From GWF2-30-66 sp042576225 (lineage in GTDB: Bacteria > Babelota > Babeliae > Babelales > Vermiphilaceae), in assembly GCA_042576225.1 (NCBI GenBank), contig JBHPCA010000004.1, positions 1-51,550 of the forward strand: a stretch of DNA of 51,550 nucleotides, read 5' to 3'. Below are positions 17,520-26,989 of the stretch, piece after piece; within the stretch, counting starts at the first letter, position 1; each line of letters starts with the position of its first letter. Under the pieces are notes generated by a model. It was not told the DNA's origin. It worked only from the letters and a program-made list of their open reading frames with translations, and searched no databases. The translations under genes were made by a program, and so were the position numbers.

Positions 17520-18767
17520 ATGTTTAGAAAAATTAAAGGGACACAGGACTTTTTAGATCTTACATTGTTTAATTTTATTGTTGATCAGGGGAAAAAGCAT
17601 CTCGCATTATATAATTTTACAGAAATAGCTACTCCGATAATAGAGCCTTTGGATATGTATAAGCGCTCTACAGGTGAGACGACAGAGGTTGTTACCAAGC
17701 AGATGTTCAAAATAGCATCGCACAAGGGTGACGAGGAGATTTGTTTGCGTCCAGAGGCGACGCCTTCAGTAATCCGTACATTTATTGAAAACTCGGTGCA
17801 AAATACCCCATGGAAAGTATTTACCTGGGGGCCAATGTTTCGGTACGAGCGGCCTCAAAAAGGCAGATATAGGCAGTTTCATCAGTTTAACATGGAAGTC
17901 GTGGGTTCTAACTCAGTTTCTCAAGATGCACAGTTTCTCAAGATGCTTGATAGATTTTTCCACGAAAAGCTTAATCTGAGCAATTATGCGTTATTAATAA
18001 ATTACTTAGGTTGTTTTGAAGATAGAAAAGTGTTTCATAAGCTTTTAGATGGTTTTTTAGAAGATGTAAAAGATTCGATTTGTGCAGAGTGTAAAGTTAG
18101 AAAAGAGAAGAATATATTGCGTGTGTTTGATTGTAAGAATCCAAGTTGCCAAGAAATATACAAAGATGCGCCGTATATTACCGATAATTTGTGCAAAGAA
18201 TGCTCTCGTGAATGGGAAACGTTAAAAGAGGAGTTGTCACTTTTATCAGTTTCTTTTGTGGTGAGTAAAAAACTGGTCCGGGGCCTGGATTACTATAGTA
18301 AAACGGTTTTTGAGTTTGTGAGTCAAAATTTGGGTGCTCAGAGTGCGTTTTGCGCAGGAGGCAGGTATAACCAGTTAGTTTCGCAACTTGGTGGCAAGGT
18401 TGATCAACCATCAATTGGTGCTGCAATAGGTATTGGGCGTTTATTGTTGCTTTTACAAGATATAAAAGAGACTCTTGTCTTGCCCCAAAAACCAGCTTTG
18501 CATCTTATTTTGCCGGTTGAGCAAAAACAACAGGCTTTGGCGCTTTTGCTTGCTGATAATTTGCAAAACGCAGAATTATGTGCAGATGTTTTACTAGAGG
18601 GCGGGTCTATCAAGAGTATGATGCGAAAAGCTAATAAAATGGGTGCAAAATATGCGTTAATCTTGGGGCCTGACGAGCAACAAGAAAAGAGTGTAACGGT
18701 TAAAAATATGATGACTGGAGATTCGCAAAAGGTATTACAAGTTGACCTTGTAAAGCACTTAAAGTAG
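17520..18767 (+). CDS. hisS: Histidyl-tRNA synthetase
   Basis: 415 residues, class II synthetase charging tRNA-His. Motif 2 appears as WGPMFRYERPQKGRYRQFHQ at about 102-121. The HisA signature LVRGLDYYSKTVFEF is at about 252-266. Motif 3 is in GGRYNQL and SIGAAIGIGRLLLL. The insertion domain has the bacterial Cys pattern (CAECKVR...DCKNPSC...CKEC). The C-terminal anticodon-binding domain includes GGSIKSMMRKANKMGAKYAL. I choose ATG at 17520 (MFRKIKGTQDF, the usual start). A TTG six bases upstream (17514) has slightly better spacing from AGGGAA and would add two residues. Confidence 0.97.
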   Translation: MFRKIKGTQDFLDLTLFNFIVDQGKKHLALYNFTEIATPIIEPLDMYKRSTGETTEVVTKQMFKIASHKGDEEICLRPEATPSVIRTFIENSVQNTPWKVFTWGPMFRYERPQKGRYRQFHQFNMEVVGSNSVSQDAQFLKMLDRFFHEKLNLSNYALLINYLGCFEDRKVFHKLLDGFLEDVKDSICAECKVRKEKNILRVFDCKNPSCQEIYKDAPYITDNLCKECSREWETLKEELSLLSVSFVVSKKLVRGLDYYSKTVFEFVSQNLGAQSAFCAGGRYNQLVSQLGGKVDQPSIGAAIGIGRLLLLLQDIKETLVLPQKPALHLILPVEQKQQALALLLADNLQNAELCADVLLEGGSIKSMMRKANKMGAKYALILGPDEQQEKSVTVKNMMTGDSQKVLQVDLVKHLK

Positions 18768-18870
18768 CTCCAGAAGGCGTTTGCCACCATTTAGACAAGT
18801 TGTTGGATTTTGCGATAATTATAAGTGAATATAGTTAATTTGTAGTTTAATTTTAAGGAAGAATATTCTC

Positions 18871-19767
18871 ATGAAAAAATATATTATTTCGCTGCTTGCA
18901 ACCATGTTGTTTGTCAATATTTACCCAATGAAGAAAAAACTTATGGAGAAGTACAATGCAGCTAAGACAACTAAGCTTACTTTATCTCCAAAGCCTAATA
19001 TGCTTGGTTCTAATTTAAAGCCAATAAGAAAAAAGAGGTCAAGGTATAAAAGAAAATCTTCGATTAATAAGATGGAAAAGTTTTTCCAAGAAAAGGGATT
19101 TGTGACTCTTTTGAGCAAGGGAAAATTCAAGTGGAAATGCAACAAGTGTGATAAAAATATGAAACAAAAAAGAACAAATATAAAAAATCATTTATTGATT
19201 GTTCATGGGATTGTAGTAGAGAGACTTGAAAATAAGCGTGTAGGCAGCAAGCTTAAGTTTTATGTTAAAGAAGATTATGAGAATAATAACAGGAAAATAA
19301 AAATCTGGAAAGATGAGCTTATTGAAAAAGGCTTTCTTCAAAGTTGTAACGATGAAAAGAAAATTTATTGTACCCTTTGTGAAAAAAATGTTCTAGTAAA
19401 AACAAGTAGGCGACATCTGGAATTAAATCACAATGTAAATATTTACAAAAGTCTTGAAGAACAAAATTTGATGAGATTAAAAAATATTGCAAATAAAAGC
19501 ATATTGGCAAAAAAGAAAAAGAAGAATTTAGATAGAGTTAAAATTTCCAATATTACTACAAAAACAAATTCTGTTGCAAAAATTTTAAGGTCTATAGAAG
19601 AGACCTTAGAAGATACTAGTTTTAATGCTAATAGTTTGGCGCCAATTATTATTGGTAAAAAGAGGAAAATAACCCCTCCAGAAAATCAAATAGTAAGTAA
19701 TGGGGAGTTTTATCAAAAAAATGGTAATTATGAGCCTTATAACAAAAGAAAAAAGACTGAGTTTTAA
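18871..19767 (+). CDS. Secreted protein with two C2H2-like zinc fingers and basic clusters
   Basis: 298 residues. Signal peptide about 1-19 (MKKYIISLLATMLFVNIYP). Two finger motifs are visible: C90-x2-C93-x13-H107-x4-H112 and C167-x2-C170-x11-H182-x4-H187. Each is preceded by EKGF and a Lys-rich strand, so they form an internal repeat about 77 residues apart. This is the geometry of C2H2/BED-type DNA-binding fingers, which are common in eukaryotes and rare in bacteria. Basic clusters that could serve as nuclear-import signals are RKKRSRYKRK (53-62), KKKKK (about 213), GKKRK and the C-terminal NKRKKTEF. A signal peptide plus nuclear-type features suggests a host-directed effector (nucleomodulin). 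That role is inference. The gene overlaps the end of cdsA by 4 bp, tail to tail. Confidence 0.75.
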   Translation: MKKYIISLLATMLFVNIYPMKKKLMEKYNAAKTTKLTLSPKPNMLGSNLKPIRKKRSRYKRKSSINKMEKFFQEKGFVTLLSKGKFKWKCNKCDKNMKQKRTNIKNHLLIVHGIVVERLENKRVGSKLKFYVKEDYENNNRKIKIWKDELIEKGFLQSCNDEKKIYCTLCEKNVLVKTSRRHLELNHNVNIYKSLEEQNLMRLKNIANKSILAKKKKKNLDRVKISNITTKTNSVAKILRSIEETLEDTSFNANSLAPIIIGKKRKITPPENQIVSNGEFYQKNGNYEPYNKRKKTEF

Positions 19768-20420
19768 ATATTAAAGACTTTTAGCAGGTAGTCTTTAAAT
19801 AGAAAGAAAACAAATGATACGGCTAGATAACTATCTATTCTATCTAAAAAGCCACCGTGTCCAGGTAATATAGCGCCGGTATCTTTGATGCCGGCTCTTC
19901 GTTTCAAGAGCGATTCAAAAAGATCTCCAGCTGTGGCCACGATTGATATTATGAGCGCAAATATAAGAATAAATGGGACAGCCATCTTTGCATTTTCTAC
20001 AAAAAGTATTATTGATAGGGTCAGTAGTGTGAGTAAGTAGCCGCCAAAAAACCCTTCCCAGCTTTTTTTAGGACTTATTCGGGGTGCAAGCTTGTGCTTT
20101 CCAAATAAGGAGCCAAATATGTATCCTCCTGAATCTTGAGATGAGGTGAGTAGTACCATATAAAATACTAAAATTCTGTATTTGTAGTAGGAACACATGT
20201 AGATGATAAACCCAAATGGGAGCAGAAGATAGAATGGCAAAATTAGCCAAAATAAAGGTTTTTTATAGTCAAACAGTATTGGCCACTCAAAAAATATAAT
20301 ATAGAGCAAGAGTGCAAGAGCAGATAAGGCTGTTATAAGTGGCGGTGAGTATACAAATAGATAAAGAAATAGTGCTCCCAATACGAGTGCAGTCGCAACT
20401 CTTATGATTACAGATCTCAT
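19764..20420 (-). CDS. cdsA: Phosphatidate cytidylyltransferase
   Basis: 218 residues, shorter than E. coli CdsA but with the complete catalytic end. It makes CDP-diacylglycerol from phosphatidic acid and CTP at the inner membrane. About six hydrophobic helices. Signature: SQDSGGYIFGSLFGKHKLAP, then SPKKSWEGFFGG. The family block GDLFESLLKRRAGIKDTG-x-LPGHGGFLDRIDS lies near the C-terminus. It is the last gene of bamD-yraN-cdsA, 18 bp after yraN, with AAGGAAA before the ATG. Confidence 0.95.
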   Translation of the reverse strand: MRSVIIRVATALVLGALFLYLFVYSPPLITALSALALLLYIIFFEWPILFDYKKPLFWLILPFYLLLPFGFIIYMCSYYKYRILVFYMVLLTSSQDSGGYIFGSLFGKHKLAPRISPKKSWEGFFGGYLLTLLTLSIILFVENAKMAVPFILIFALIISIVATAGDLFESLLKRRAGIKDTGAILPGHGGFLDRIDSYLAVSFVFFLFKDYLLKVFNI

Positions 20421-20438
20421 TTTTTAAGTTTCCTTTCT

Positions 20439-20795
20439 TTATTCACAAAATGCATTTGGAATATATGTTAATGCATAGTTTGTTTCTGTTCCTTTGATAA
20501 GTGCTACATCGAATCTACATGTTTTTTCTGTATGGTTGTATCGGGCTATGTATTGGCTGGCAACTTTGATGATTTTTTTTTGTTTTTGTCTTGTTATCAA
20601 ATACTCTAAGTCAAATATTGGGTTTTTACGCATTTTAACTTCGACAAATACAAGAAGATCATCTTTGCTTGCAATTATGTCTATTTCTCCATACCTTTGG
20701 GTGTAGTTTTTATGGAGTATGGTAAAACCTGTGTTTGCAAGTTTTTTTGCAACGATCTTCTCTCCTGCTTTGCCGAGTTTTACTTTATTGTTCAT
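20439..20795 (-). CDS. yraN: YraN/UPF0102 family nuclease-fold protein
   Basis: 118 residues, typical length. Restriction-endonuclease-like fold, with the expected pattern GEKIVAKKLANTGFTILHKN, then YGEIDIIA and VFVEVKMR (acidic Glu/Asp plus E-x-K). Family members are small putative nucleases of unclear role, often near division or DNA-processing genes. Here it lies 26 bp after bamD and 18 bp before cdsA, in the same direction, so it is likely co-transcribed with them. Confidence 0.93.
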   Translation of the reverse strand: MNNKVKLGKAGEKIVAKKLANTGFTILHKNYTQRYGEIDIIASKDDLLVFVEVKMRKNPIFDLEYLITRQKQKKIIKVASQYIARYNHTEKTCRFDVALIKGTETNYALTYIPNAFCE

Positions 20796-20821
20796 GTTTA
20801 AAAACTATTTAAAAGTTATTT

Positions 20822-21724
20822 TTAAAATTTGTCCACAAAAGAGATTTTTTCTTTTTCTGCTTGGGCGACGATAACTTGTTTGTTAAGCTCATTTTCGTAA
20901 TCAGGGAACTTTGTATTAAGTTCTTCTTTTTTCGCGACTAGAAGTGTTTTATCATCAAAAATTTCAGCATATTCGCATGCAAGCGCCAAAAGTTTAGGTT
21001 CTGTTTGAGGCATTTCATTCAAGAAATCTTTCTCAATATTGGCAAGCCTTGTTTTTGCCGATAGTTGGTCGCCACGTTGGATATACCCCTTGAAAATAGC
21101 AATCTCACTTTCGAGTAATTTATTTTGGCAGTCAGCAAGAATTTGTTGGACTTCGTCAGCATAGGCTCTAAATATGGTAGATCTGTCTAAAAACTTTTTT
21201 GCAAGTTCAATAGTGTTTTTTGTTTTTGACTGGTCTCTTTCTTTGTCTAAAGTTAGCCAATAGTTAGATAAAATTGCCTTGTATGTTGCATATTCTATAT
21301 TTTTGTCACCGGGATATAATTGCCCAAATTGTGAGTAAAGCTGCTCAGCTTTTTTTAGGTTGCCGGTTTCAAAGAATAGATCCGATATTTCTAGAGTTAA
21401 GTCTCTGAGCTCTTGAATGTCACCACAAAGCGGTATCATTTTCTCTATGTGTTTTATTGCGGTATCTTTTCGCCCTTCTGACAAAAGTCTATTTTTAGAT
21501 GCCTTGAGTTCCTCATAATTAAGGTCTCTAAATGCTTTACCTGTCTTTTTGTGCGATTTTGTATCAGCTGCTTTCTCAGTTCTTTTTGTTTTGAGATTTT
21601 TAGGTTTTGGGGCCTCTTTTTTAACATCAGGGCCCTGCTTGACGCACCCTGATAATGCCATAAGGCATATCATTGCCATACATAAGTTTTTTATTTCTAT
21701 ATTCTTTATCTTTTTTGATACCAT
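20822..21724 (-). CDS. bamD: BamD-like outer-membrane assembly lipoprotein
   Basis: 300 residues. Lipobox LSGC gives a lipidated Cys27. After a Lys/Pro-rich linker (30-65) come TPR-like helical repeats. The stretch from about 145 to 225 matches the BamD pattern: FETGNLKKAEQLYSQFGQLYP, then a DQSKTKNTIELAKKFLDR segment, then ADCQNKLLESEIAIFKGYIQRG. BamD is the essential lipoprotein partner of BamA in beta-barrel insertion. No BamA is in this window. The call rests on repeat pattern and lipobox; other TPR lipoproteins remain possible. It is the first gene of the bamD-yraN-cdsA unit. Confidence 0.8.
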   Translation of the reverse strand: MVSKKIKNIEIKNLCMAMICLMALSGCVKQGPDVKKEAPKPKNLKTKRTEKAADTKSHKKTGKAFRDLNYEELKASKNRLLSEGRKDTAIKHIEKMIPLCGDIQELRDLTLEISDLFFETGNLKKAEQLYSQFGQLYPGDKNIEYATYKAILSNYWLTLDKERDQSKTKNTIELAKKFLDRSTIFRAYADEVQQILADCQNKLLESEIAIFKGYIQRGDQLSAKTRLANIEKDFLNEMPQTEPKLLALACEYAEIFDDKTLLVAKKEELNTKFPDYENELNKQVIVAQAEKEKISFVDKF

Positions 21725-21926
21725 AATTGTACGCCCTATTTAATAATAATGCTTAGTTTTTAGCATATATTTAGTTTATATTTTGCTACTCATTATAAAC
21801 TATTGTAGGGATCTGGGCAAGCAGGTTCACAAAACCCTGTTATAATTGCGTGCCATTTGATATTTTCAATCAGGTGGGCAATACTGTGTATAGGTATAGG
21901 TTTTTTAATCATTGGAGAGAATTATT

Positions 21927-23639
21927 ATGGCACAAAGAAATATAGGAGACATTTTAGTAAATGCAGGAGTTATCAATACTCAGCAGTTGCAGTTGTGTCA
22001 GAAAGATATTAAAGAGACTGGCCAGAGTCTTGAGGAATGTTTAATTGCCAAAAACTTTATTTCTGATGTTGATATTGCAAAAGCTTTAGCTCAATATGCT
22101 TCTTTGGATTATATGGAACGGGTTACGGATAAAATTATTAATGTTGATCTTCTTGGTAAAATTCCGCTAAGATTTTTACGTGAAAATGGTATTATTCCTG
22201 TTGTTGTAAATGGTACGGTTGTTGTGCTTACCTCAAATCCCATGAATTTTCAGCCTATTGATGAGATGAATCTTTTGTTAGGTGGTGGGGTACAGGCAGC
22301 GGTTAGTACCTCCAAAAAAATAGTAGATGCGATAAACAAGTATTACCCTCTTGAGGGTGCCAAGCAGATGATAGAGGAGCTTGAAGAAGAGGGAGAGCTG
22401 GAAGGGTTAGAGTTTGAAAAAATCGAGGAGAAAGATCTTTTGGGGATGGCAGCTGAGGCGCCGATAATAAAACTTGTAAACAACATTCTTTTACAAGCAG
22501 CTAAGCGTGGCGCATCTGATATCCATATTGAGCCTTTTGAAAAAGAGGTTATTGTGCGGTACAGAATAGACGGTGTTATGTATAACATTATGTCTCCGCC
22601 TAAGCGGGTCCAGGGTGCGCTTTCTTCACGCATAAAGATTATGGCAGGCCTTAATATTGCAGAAAAACGTGTTCCTCAAGACGGCAGAATAGAAATAAAA
22701 GTAGCAAACAGAGCTATAGATCTTCGTGTCTCGGTGTTGCCAGTTTCTTTTGGTGAGCGTATTGTGATTCGTCTTTTAGATAAAACAAGATCGTTTGCAA
22801 AACTTCAAGAGCTTGGGATGTGTGAGCGTGACTTTAAAGTGTTGTGGCGAAATATAAGCCGGCCGAACGGGATTATTTATGTGACAGGTCCGACTGGTTC
22901 TGGTAAAACGACAACACTTTACTCTATCTTAAATAAGTTAAACCAGCCTGAAGTAAATATAATCACGGTAGAAGATCCTATTGAGTATCAGATGAAGGGC
23001 ATAGGGCAGGTGCAGGTAAGAGATAAGATAGGGTTGACGTTTGCTGCAGCACTACGTTCTATTTTACGTCAAGATCCTGATATTGTTATGATCGGTGAAA
23101 CGCGTGATCAGGAAACTGCGCAGATTGCTATTCAGGCAGCCTTGACCGGACACTTGGTGCTCAGTACGTTGCATACCAATAGTGCCCCTGCTACTATTAC
23201 TCGATTGACAGATATGGGAATAGAGCCGTTTTTGATAGCTTCATCGGTTGTAATGGCATGTGCGCAACGTCTGGTGAGAAGGTTGTGTCCGCTTTGCAAA
23301 TCAAAATATACGCCAGATTTAGAGTTGATTAAAAGTTTGGGCTTAACAGAAAAAGAGGCTAAAAAAATAGAATTTTACAAAGCAAATGGTTGCGACGAGT
23401 GTAATAACACTGGTTATAAAGGGAGGCTGGCAATATTTGAGATTATGGAGATGACTGCAGGGGTTGCCAAGCTTACTATGGAAAGAGCCGATTCTTCTTT
23501 AATAAGAAAACAGGCGATTAAAGACGGCATGACAGTTTTACTTAAAGATGGAATAAGAAAGATAAAAGAAGGAGTCACCACTATTGATGAGGTTCTTTCT
23601 GTTGCAACTGCTGAGGTAGGTCCAGAGGGCGAGTACTGA
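21927..23639 (+). CDS. pilB: Type IV pilus/type II secretion assembly ATPase (PilB/GspE)
   Basis: 570 residues from ATG 21927, preceded by GGAGAGA; a TTG at 21912 is in frame but lacks a site. N-terminal MshEN-type domain (about 1-130), then the secretion ATPase core: Walker A GPTGSGKTTTLY at about 320-331, Asp box, Walker B IVMIGETRD at about 384-392, and the His box GHLVLSTLHTN. The tetra-Cys metal site is CPLC...CDECNNTGY at about 453-492. It powers pilus or pseudopilus assembly. It overlaps by one base the pseudopilin gene that follows. Other pilus genes (pilC, pilQ/gspD, prepilin peptidase) are not in the window, so pilB and gspE cannot be told apart. Confidence 0.95.
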   Translation: MAQRNIGDILVNAGVINTQQLQLCQKDIKETGQSLEECLIAKNFISDVDIAKALAQYASLDYMERVTDKIINVDLLGKIPLRFLRENGIIPVVVNGTVVVLTSNPMNFQPIDEMNLLLGGGVQAAVSTSKKIVDAINKYYPLEGAKQMIEELEEEGELEGLEFEKIEEKDLLGMAAEAPIIKLVNNILLQAAKRGASDIHIEPFEKEVIVRYRIDGVMYNIMSPPKRVQGALSSRIKIMAGLNIAEKRVPQDGRIEIKVANRAIDLRVSVLPVSFGERIVIRLLDKTRSFAKLQELGMCERDFKVLWRNISRPNGIIYVTGPTGSGKTTTLYSILNKLNQPEVNIITVEDPIEYQMKGIGQVQVRDKIGLTFAAALRSILRQDPDIVMIGETRDQETAQIAIQAALTGHLVLSTLHTNSAPATITRLTDMGIEPFLIASSVVMACAQRLVRRLCPLCKSKYTPDLELIKSLGLTEKEAKKIEFYKANGCDECNNTGYKGRLAIFEIMEMTAGVAKLTMERADSSLIRKQAIKDGMTVLLKDGIRKIKEGVTTIDEVLSVATAEVGPEGEY

Positions 23640-24148
23640 TGAGACATGTCAGCAGGAGCGATGGATTTTCTCTTGCTGAGATTATGATTTCTATTGCGTT
23701 ATTTGTTTTGCTTGTTGGCTTGATAGCCGCAAATACCAGATTTTTACATAAATTTTTATTAAGAGCCCAAGTAGATAAGTTGTATAATACTTTTGTATAT
23801 TTACAAAGATGCGCCATCTCGACCGGTGAAAAACAGCTTTTGGTGTTTAATATTGAAAAACAGCAGTATGCGTATGGAAAAACAATATGTACATTTCCAA
23901 AACAAGTTGTATTTGGTATAATAAAACAGGTGAAGGGGCCGCCTTCTTGTCCCGGCAGGGTTATAAAATCATCGGTTACATTTAAGGGTAAAAAAGTAGT
24001 CTTTAAAACCAACGGAATAATAGAGTCAGGGACGGTGTATATAACAGATCGAGATAAAAAATATATGTATGCAATTAGCAGTGGTGTGGCGCAGGCTTCT
24101 TATCTAAGAAAATATGTATATAATGGCAAATGGATCTTGATCAGATGA
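23639..24148 (+). CDS. Type IV pilin-like / GspH-type pseudopilin
   Basis: 169 residues. Prepilin N-terminus with Gly9-Phe10 cleavage site followed by SLAE (Glu at +5) and a hydrophobic helix to about residue 30 (FSLAEIMISIALFVLLVGL). The rest resembles GspH/FimT minor pseudopilins: a helix continuing to about 60, then beta strands. It would be cleaved by a prepilin peptidase and assembled by the neighbouring ATPase. Start ATG overlaps the pilB stop (TGATG) and the end overlaps tamB. So the three genes are translationally coupled. Confidence 0.88.
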   Translation: MRHVSRSDGFSLAEIMISIALFVLLVGLIAANTRFLHKFLLRAQVDKLYNTFVYLQRCAISTGEKQLLVFNIEKQQYAYGKTICTFPKQVVFGIIKQVKGPPSCPGRVIKSSVTFKGKKVVFKTNGIIESGTVYITDRDKKYMYAISSGVAQASYLRKYVYNGKWILIR

Positions 24149-26898
24149 CAGAGAACAAAAAATATATAGTTTTTTTTATAAAATTTCTATGCTCAATTGT
24201 TTTGGGTATAATTATATCGTGTATTGTAATTCAAAAGAGCTATAACTTCAAAAAGATGTTTCAAGATAGGCTAACCAGTTATTTTACAGACTCTTTTGGT
24301 TGCTATGTCGATTGTAAGATTGATGCAATTAATTTTTTTTCGCCAAAAGTTAAATGTGACTATCTTAAGATGCAATCTTATGATGGTGCTTGGTCTTGGG
24401 AGTGTTGTCCAATAGAGATCGGGTTTTCATGGTTAGATCTTTTATTAAGTGGTGTTATAGATATTTATGTTACTATAGATCAAATACAATTGCGTACTAA
24501 ATCGAAAAAAAACAAGCTTGCAGTATTGCCACATATTATGGATTTTTTACAAGGGCCTTCTTTGAGTGTTGTAACAATTGTAAAGTCTTTTATAATAAAA
24601 AAAGGTCACATTGCAATACAGGAACAAGATTTGCAATGTAAAGCAGATATACATTTTGCGAGCATTACAAAAAATATGTCAGGTGTCTACAAAACAAAAA
24701 TTTCTTTTTTAGACGGTAGTTTATCGGCTTATTCAAAAAACATATTAGATAATTTATCAGGTTTTTTGGGAGTAACTTTGGTTCAAAAATCCCAGAGAAC
24801 GTATGTGTGTGTGGATAGTAAGTGTACTGTTAACGCGCAATTTTTACGGGGAAACAAAACATGTTTTGTGACTGGTAAATGGATGTATGACCAGGGTGTT
24901 TTTACTCTTATGAGCCAAGATAAGTCTTTTTCTATTTCGCCAATAAAGCTTTATTTTCTGGGAGATACTCTTTTTACAGAATTTAACCTGGAGAGTGCAC
25001 TTGAAGATGCAGCGGCTCTTTTCTTTTCTAGTTCACAAGATTTGTCTGGAAAATGCTCGGCGCAACTCAGAAGTGAGTTTGGCCCTTTAGGTTTTGGTTC
25101 ATCAGGAGCCATAACGTTGCAAGACGTTGGCTATAAAGGGTTTGAGGCTTTCTCGTTTGGTAAGATTTCATTTAAAAACAGAAAGCATAAGCATAAAGGG
25201 TTTTTATCTTTTGTGCGCAAAAACGGTCTTATGGTTAACGGTGGTTTAGATTTTGATTCTCAAAGCAATAAATTTTCTTGCAATTTGGTCAATGATACGG
25301 ATATTAAGATGCCATCTTTGCCCTACTGGAGAGTTCCTCCTAAGCAGGCTAAATTTTCAATAACTTGTGATAATTTTGAGCGTATTATTGGAAATTGCTC
25401 ATGTTGTGCGACAAGTGACAAGTTGGAGTCTCATATAGATTTGACTAGTGATGTTGTATTAGAAAAAGATCTATTGTGTGCCGGTGGGATTATAGGCGAA
25501 AAGAACTATATATTGGAGATAAACTTGGATCCAAAAATTACTTTAAAAAAGTTTCTTTATACGCATAATTCTGGCGATCCCTTTATAATAGTGAACGCTT
25601 TAGATAGTGACTGCAATAAACTTAAAGGATTAATAAAGTTTCCGTTTATAAAGTCTCTTATAAAAAAATATTTTGATTGTGATATTCAGGGTGAAGGAGA
25701 CTTAAGATTTTATGGTTTACATAAAAATGATTTGTTTTCATGTCAACTTACTTTTAAAAACGGCTCAGTGAGTTTCCCCCATTTATATAATTTTTTGAAT
25801 AATTTTAAAATAACGTTCAAGTTAGATCCGTTCAAGAGAGTTGTCATTGCAAAAAATTCTATAATTAATTTTCATAAAGGTTCTATACAATGCAAAAAAT
25901 TTGTATTGCATTATGATAAATCTTTTAAGCCCAGCTATTTACATGTTCCGTTTATGTACAATAATTGTTTTGTTAATATGAATAATGATCTTTTTGCTCT
26001 TGTTTCTGGCAGAATGCTTTTTGAAAAGCAGAAAAACAAGAGCCCTCACTTGAAGGGGTTTGCGATTCTTGAACGATCACATTTAAGAAGAAACATTTTC
26101 TCAAGCGATGAAAAAACAGAATATTCCCAGTCTACAAATTCGCCTTTAAATAATTATTTACATAATTTTGCATGTGATATAGCTGTTATTACAAAAGAAC
26201 CAGCGCGTATAAACACGGAATTTTTAAGTACAACTGCAAACATTGATTTATCTATAAAAAATAAGATTTTAGAGCCGCATATATCAGGGAAGATAGATTT
26301 TCTTTCAGGTAGCCTGTCGTTCCCATACAAGAATCTTGATATCTCAAAAGGGGCGATATACTTTCTTCCTCACCAGTCACATGATCCGCTTATAGAGTTA
26401 GTGGCAAAAAATAAGATAAGTAAGTATAACGTGGCAATGTATGTGACAGGCTCTTTCGAAAATCACAATATATCTTTTGAGTCATCTCCCGCATTGAGCC
26501 AAGAACAGGTAATTGCGTTGTTGATTGCAGGTTCTGCACAAGAATCTTTAAATGTAGTTGCGCCTGCATTGATTATGCAAACAGTGAAAGACTCTCTCTT
26601 TGGTTCAGGCAAATCCAAAGTTGGCAAAAAAAATTACTTAGGAAAATTTTTGAAACCATTTAAAAAAATTAGAATGGTTCCTCGTTTTATTGACCAAACA
26701 GGCAGAGGTGGCCTCAGGGGCGCCCTGGAAGTTGATATAAATGATCGAATTCGGGCATTTGTGGAAAAAAACTTTAGCTTATCTGAAGATACACGATTTG
26801 AATTGGAGTATCTTTTGTCTGATGATGCTTCAGTACGTTTTTTTAGAAGAGAGAACGGTGATATTGGCGGTGAGGTTGAGATGCGCTGGAAATTATAA
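24145..26898 (+). CDS. tamB: TamB/AsmA-like inter-membrane transport protein
   Basis: 917 residues from ATG 24145, which overlaps the previous stop as ATGA; an ATG at 24130 would add five residues. One N-terminal membrane helix (about 9-29), a long beta-strand-rich periplasmic part, and a typical TamB (DUF490) C-terminus from about 690. In that end I see a GKIDFLSGSLSFPYKNLDI strand pair, then PALSQEQVIALLIAG, then a GRGGLRGALEVDINDRIR strand. It ends in repeated amphipathic strands closing on 'EMRWKL'. TamB-type proteins are thought to form a bridge carrying lipids or assisting outer-membrane protein assembly. It is shorter than E. coli TamB. It sits, unusually, in an operon with pilus-type genes. 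Confidence 0.88.
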   Translation: MTENKKYIVFFIKFLCSIVLGIIISCIVIQKSYNFKKMFQDRLTSYFTDSFGCYVDCKIDAINFFSPKVKCDYLKMQSYDGAWSWECCPIEIGFSWLDLLLSGVIDIYVTIDQIQLRTKSKKNKLAVLPHIMDFLQGPSLSVVTIVKSFIIKKGHIAIQEQDLQCKADIHFASITKNMSGVYKTKISFLDGSLSAYSKNILDNLSGFLGVTLVQKSQRTYVCVDSKCTVNAQFLRGNKTCFVTGKWMYDQGVFTLMSQDKSFSISPIKLYFLGDTLFTEFNLESALEDAAALFFSSSQDLSGKCSAQLRSEFGPLGFGSSGAITLQDVGYKGFEAFSFGKISFKNRKHKHKGFLSFVRKNGLMVNGGLDFDSQSNKFSCNLVNDTDIKMPSLPYWRVPPKQAKFSITCDNFERIIGNCSCCATSDKLESHIDLTSDVVLEKDLLCAGGIIGEKNYILEINLDPKITLKKFLYTHNSGDPFIIVNALDSDCNKLKGLIKFPFIKSLIKKYFDCDIQGEGDLRFYGLHKNDLFSCQLTFKNGSVSFPHLYNFLNNFKITFKLDPFKRVVIAKNSIINFHKGSIQCKKFVLHYDKSFKPSYLHVPFMYNNCFVNMNNDLFALVSGRMLFEKQKNKSPHLKGFAILERSHLRRNIFSSDEKTEYSQSTNSPLNNYLHNFACDIAVITKEPARINTEFLSTTANIDLSIKNKILEPHISGKIDFLSGSLSFPYKNLDISKGAIYFLPHQSHDPLIELVAKNKISKYNVAMYVTGSFENHNISFESSPALSQEQVIALLIAGSAQESLNVVAPALIMQTVKDSLFGSGKSKVGKKNYLGKFLKPFKKIRMVPRFIDQTGRGGLRGALEVDINDRIRAFVEKNFSLSEDTRFELEYLLSDDASVRFFRRENGDIGGEVEMRWKL

Positions 26899-26917
26899 TC
26901 TTAAAACTTTTTGCATA

Positions 26918-26968
26918 AAAAAGAGCGCCCTATTGAGTTCTAAATTGAGTTCTAAATAGAGCGCTTTA
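26918..26968. terminator. Hairpin terminator between convergent genes
   Basis: Imperfect stem AGCGCCCTATT (about 26923-26933) with AATAGAGCGCTTT (about 26955-26967), one mismatch. The loop holds the direct repeat ATTGAGTTCTA twice. It serves tamB (plus) and the gene at 26990-27391 (minus). Confidence 0.7.
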
Positions 26969-26989
26969 AATATATATTATGTTTATGTT

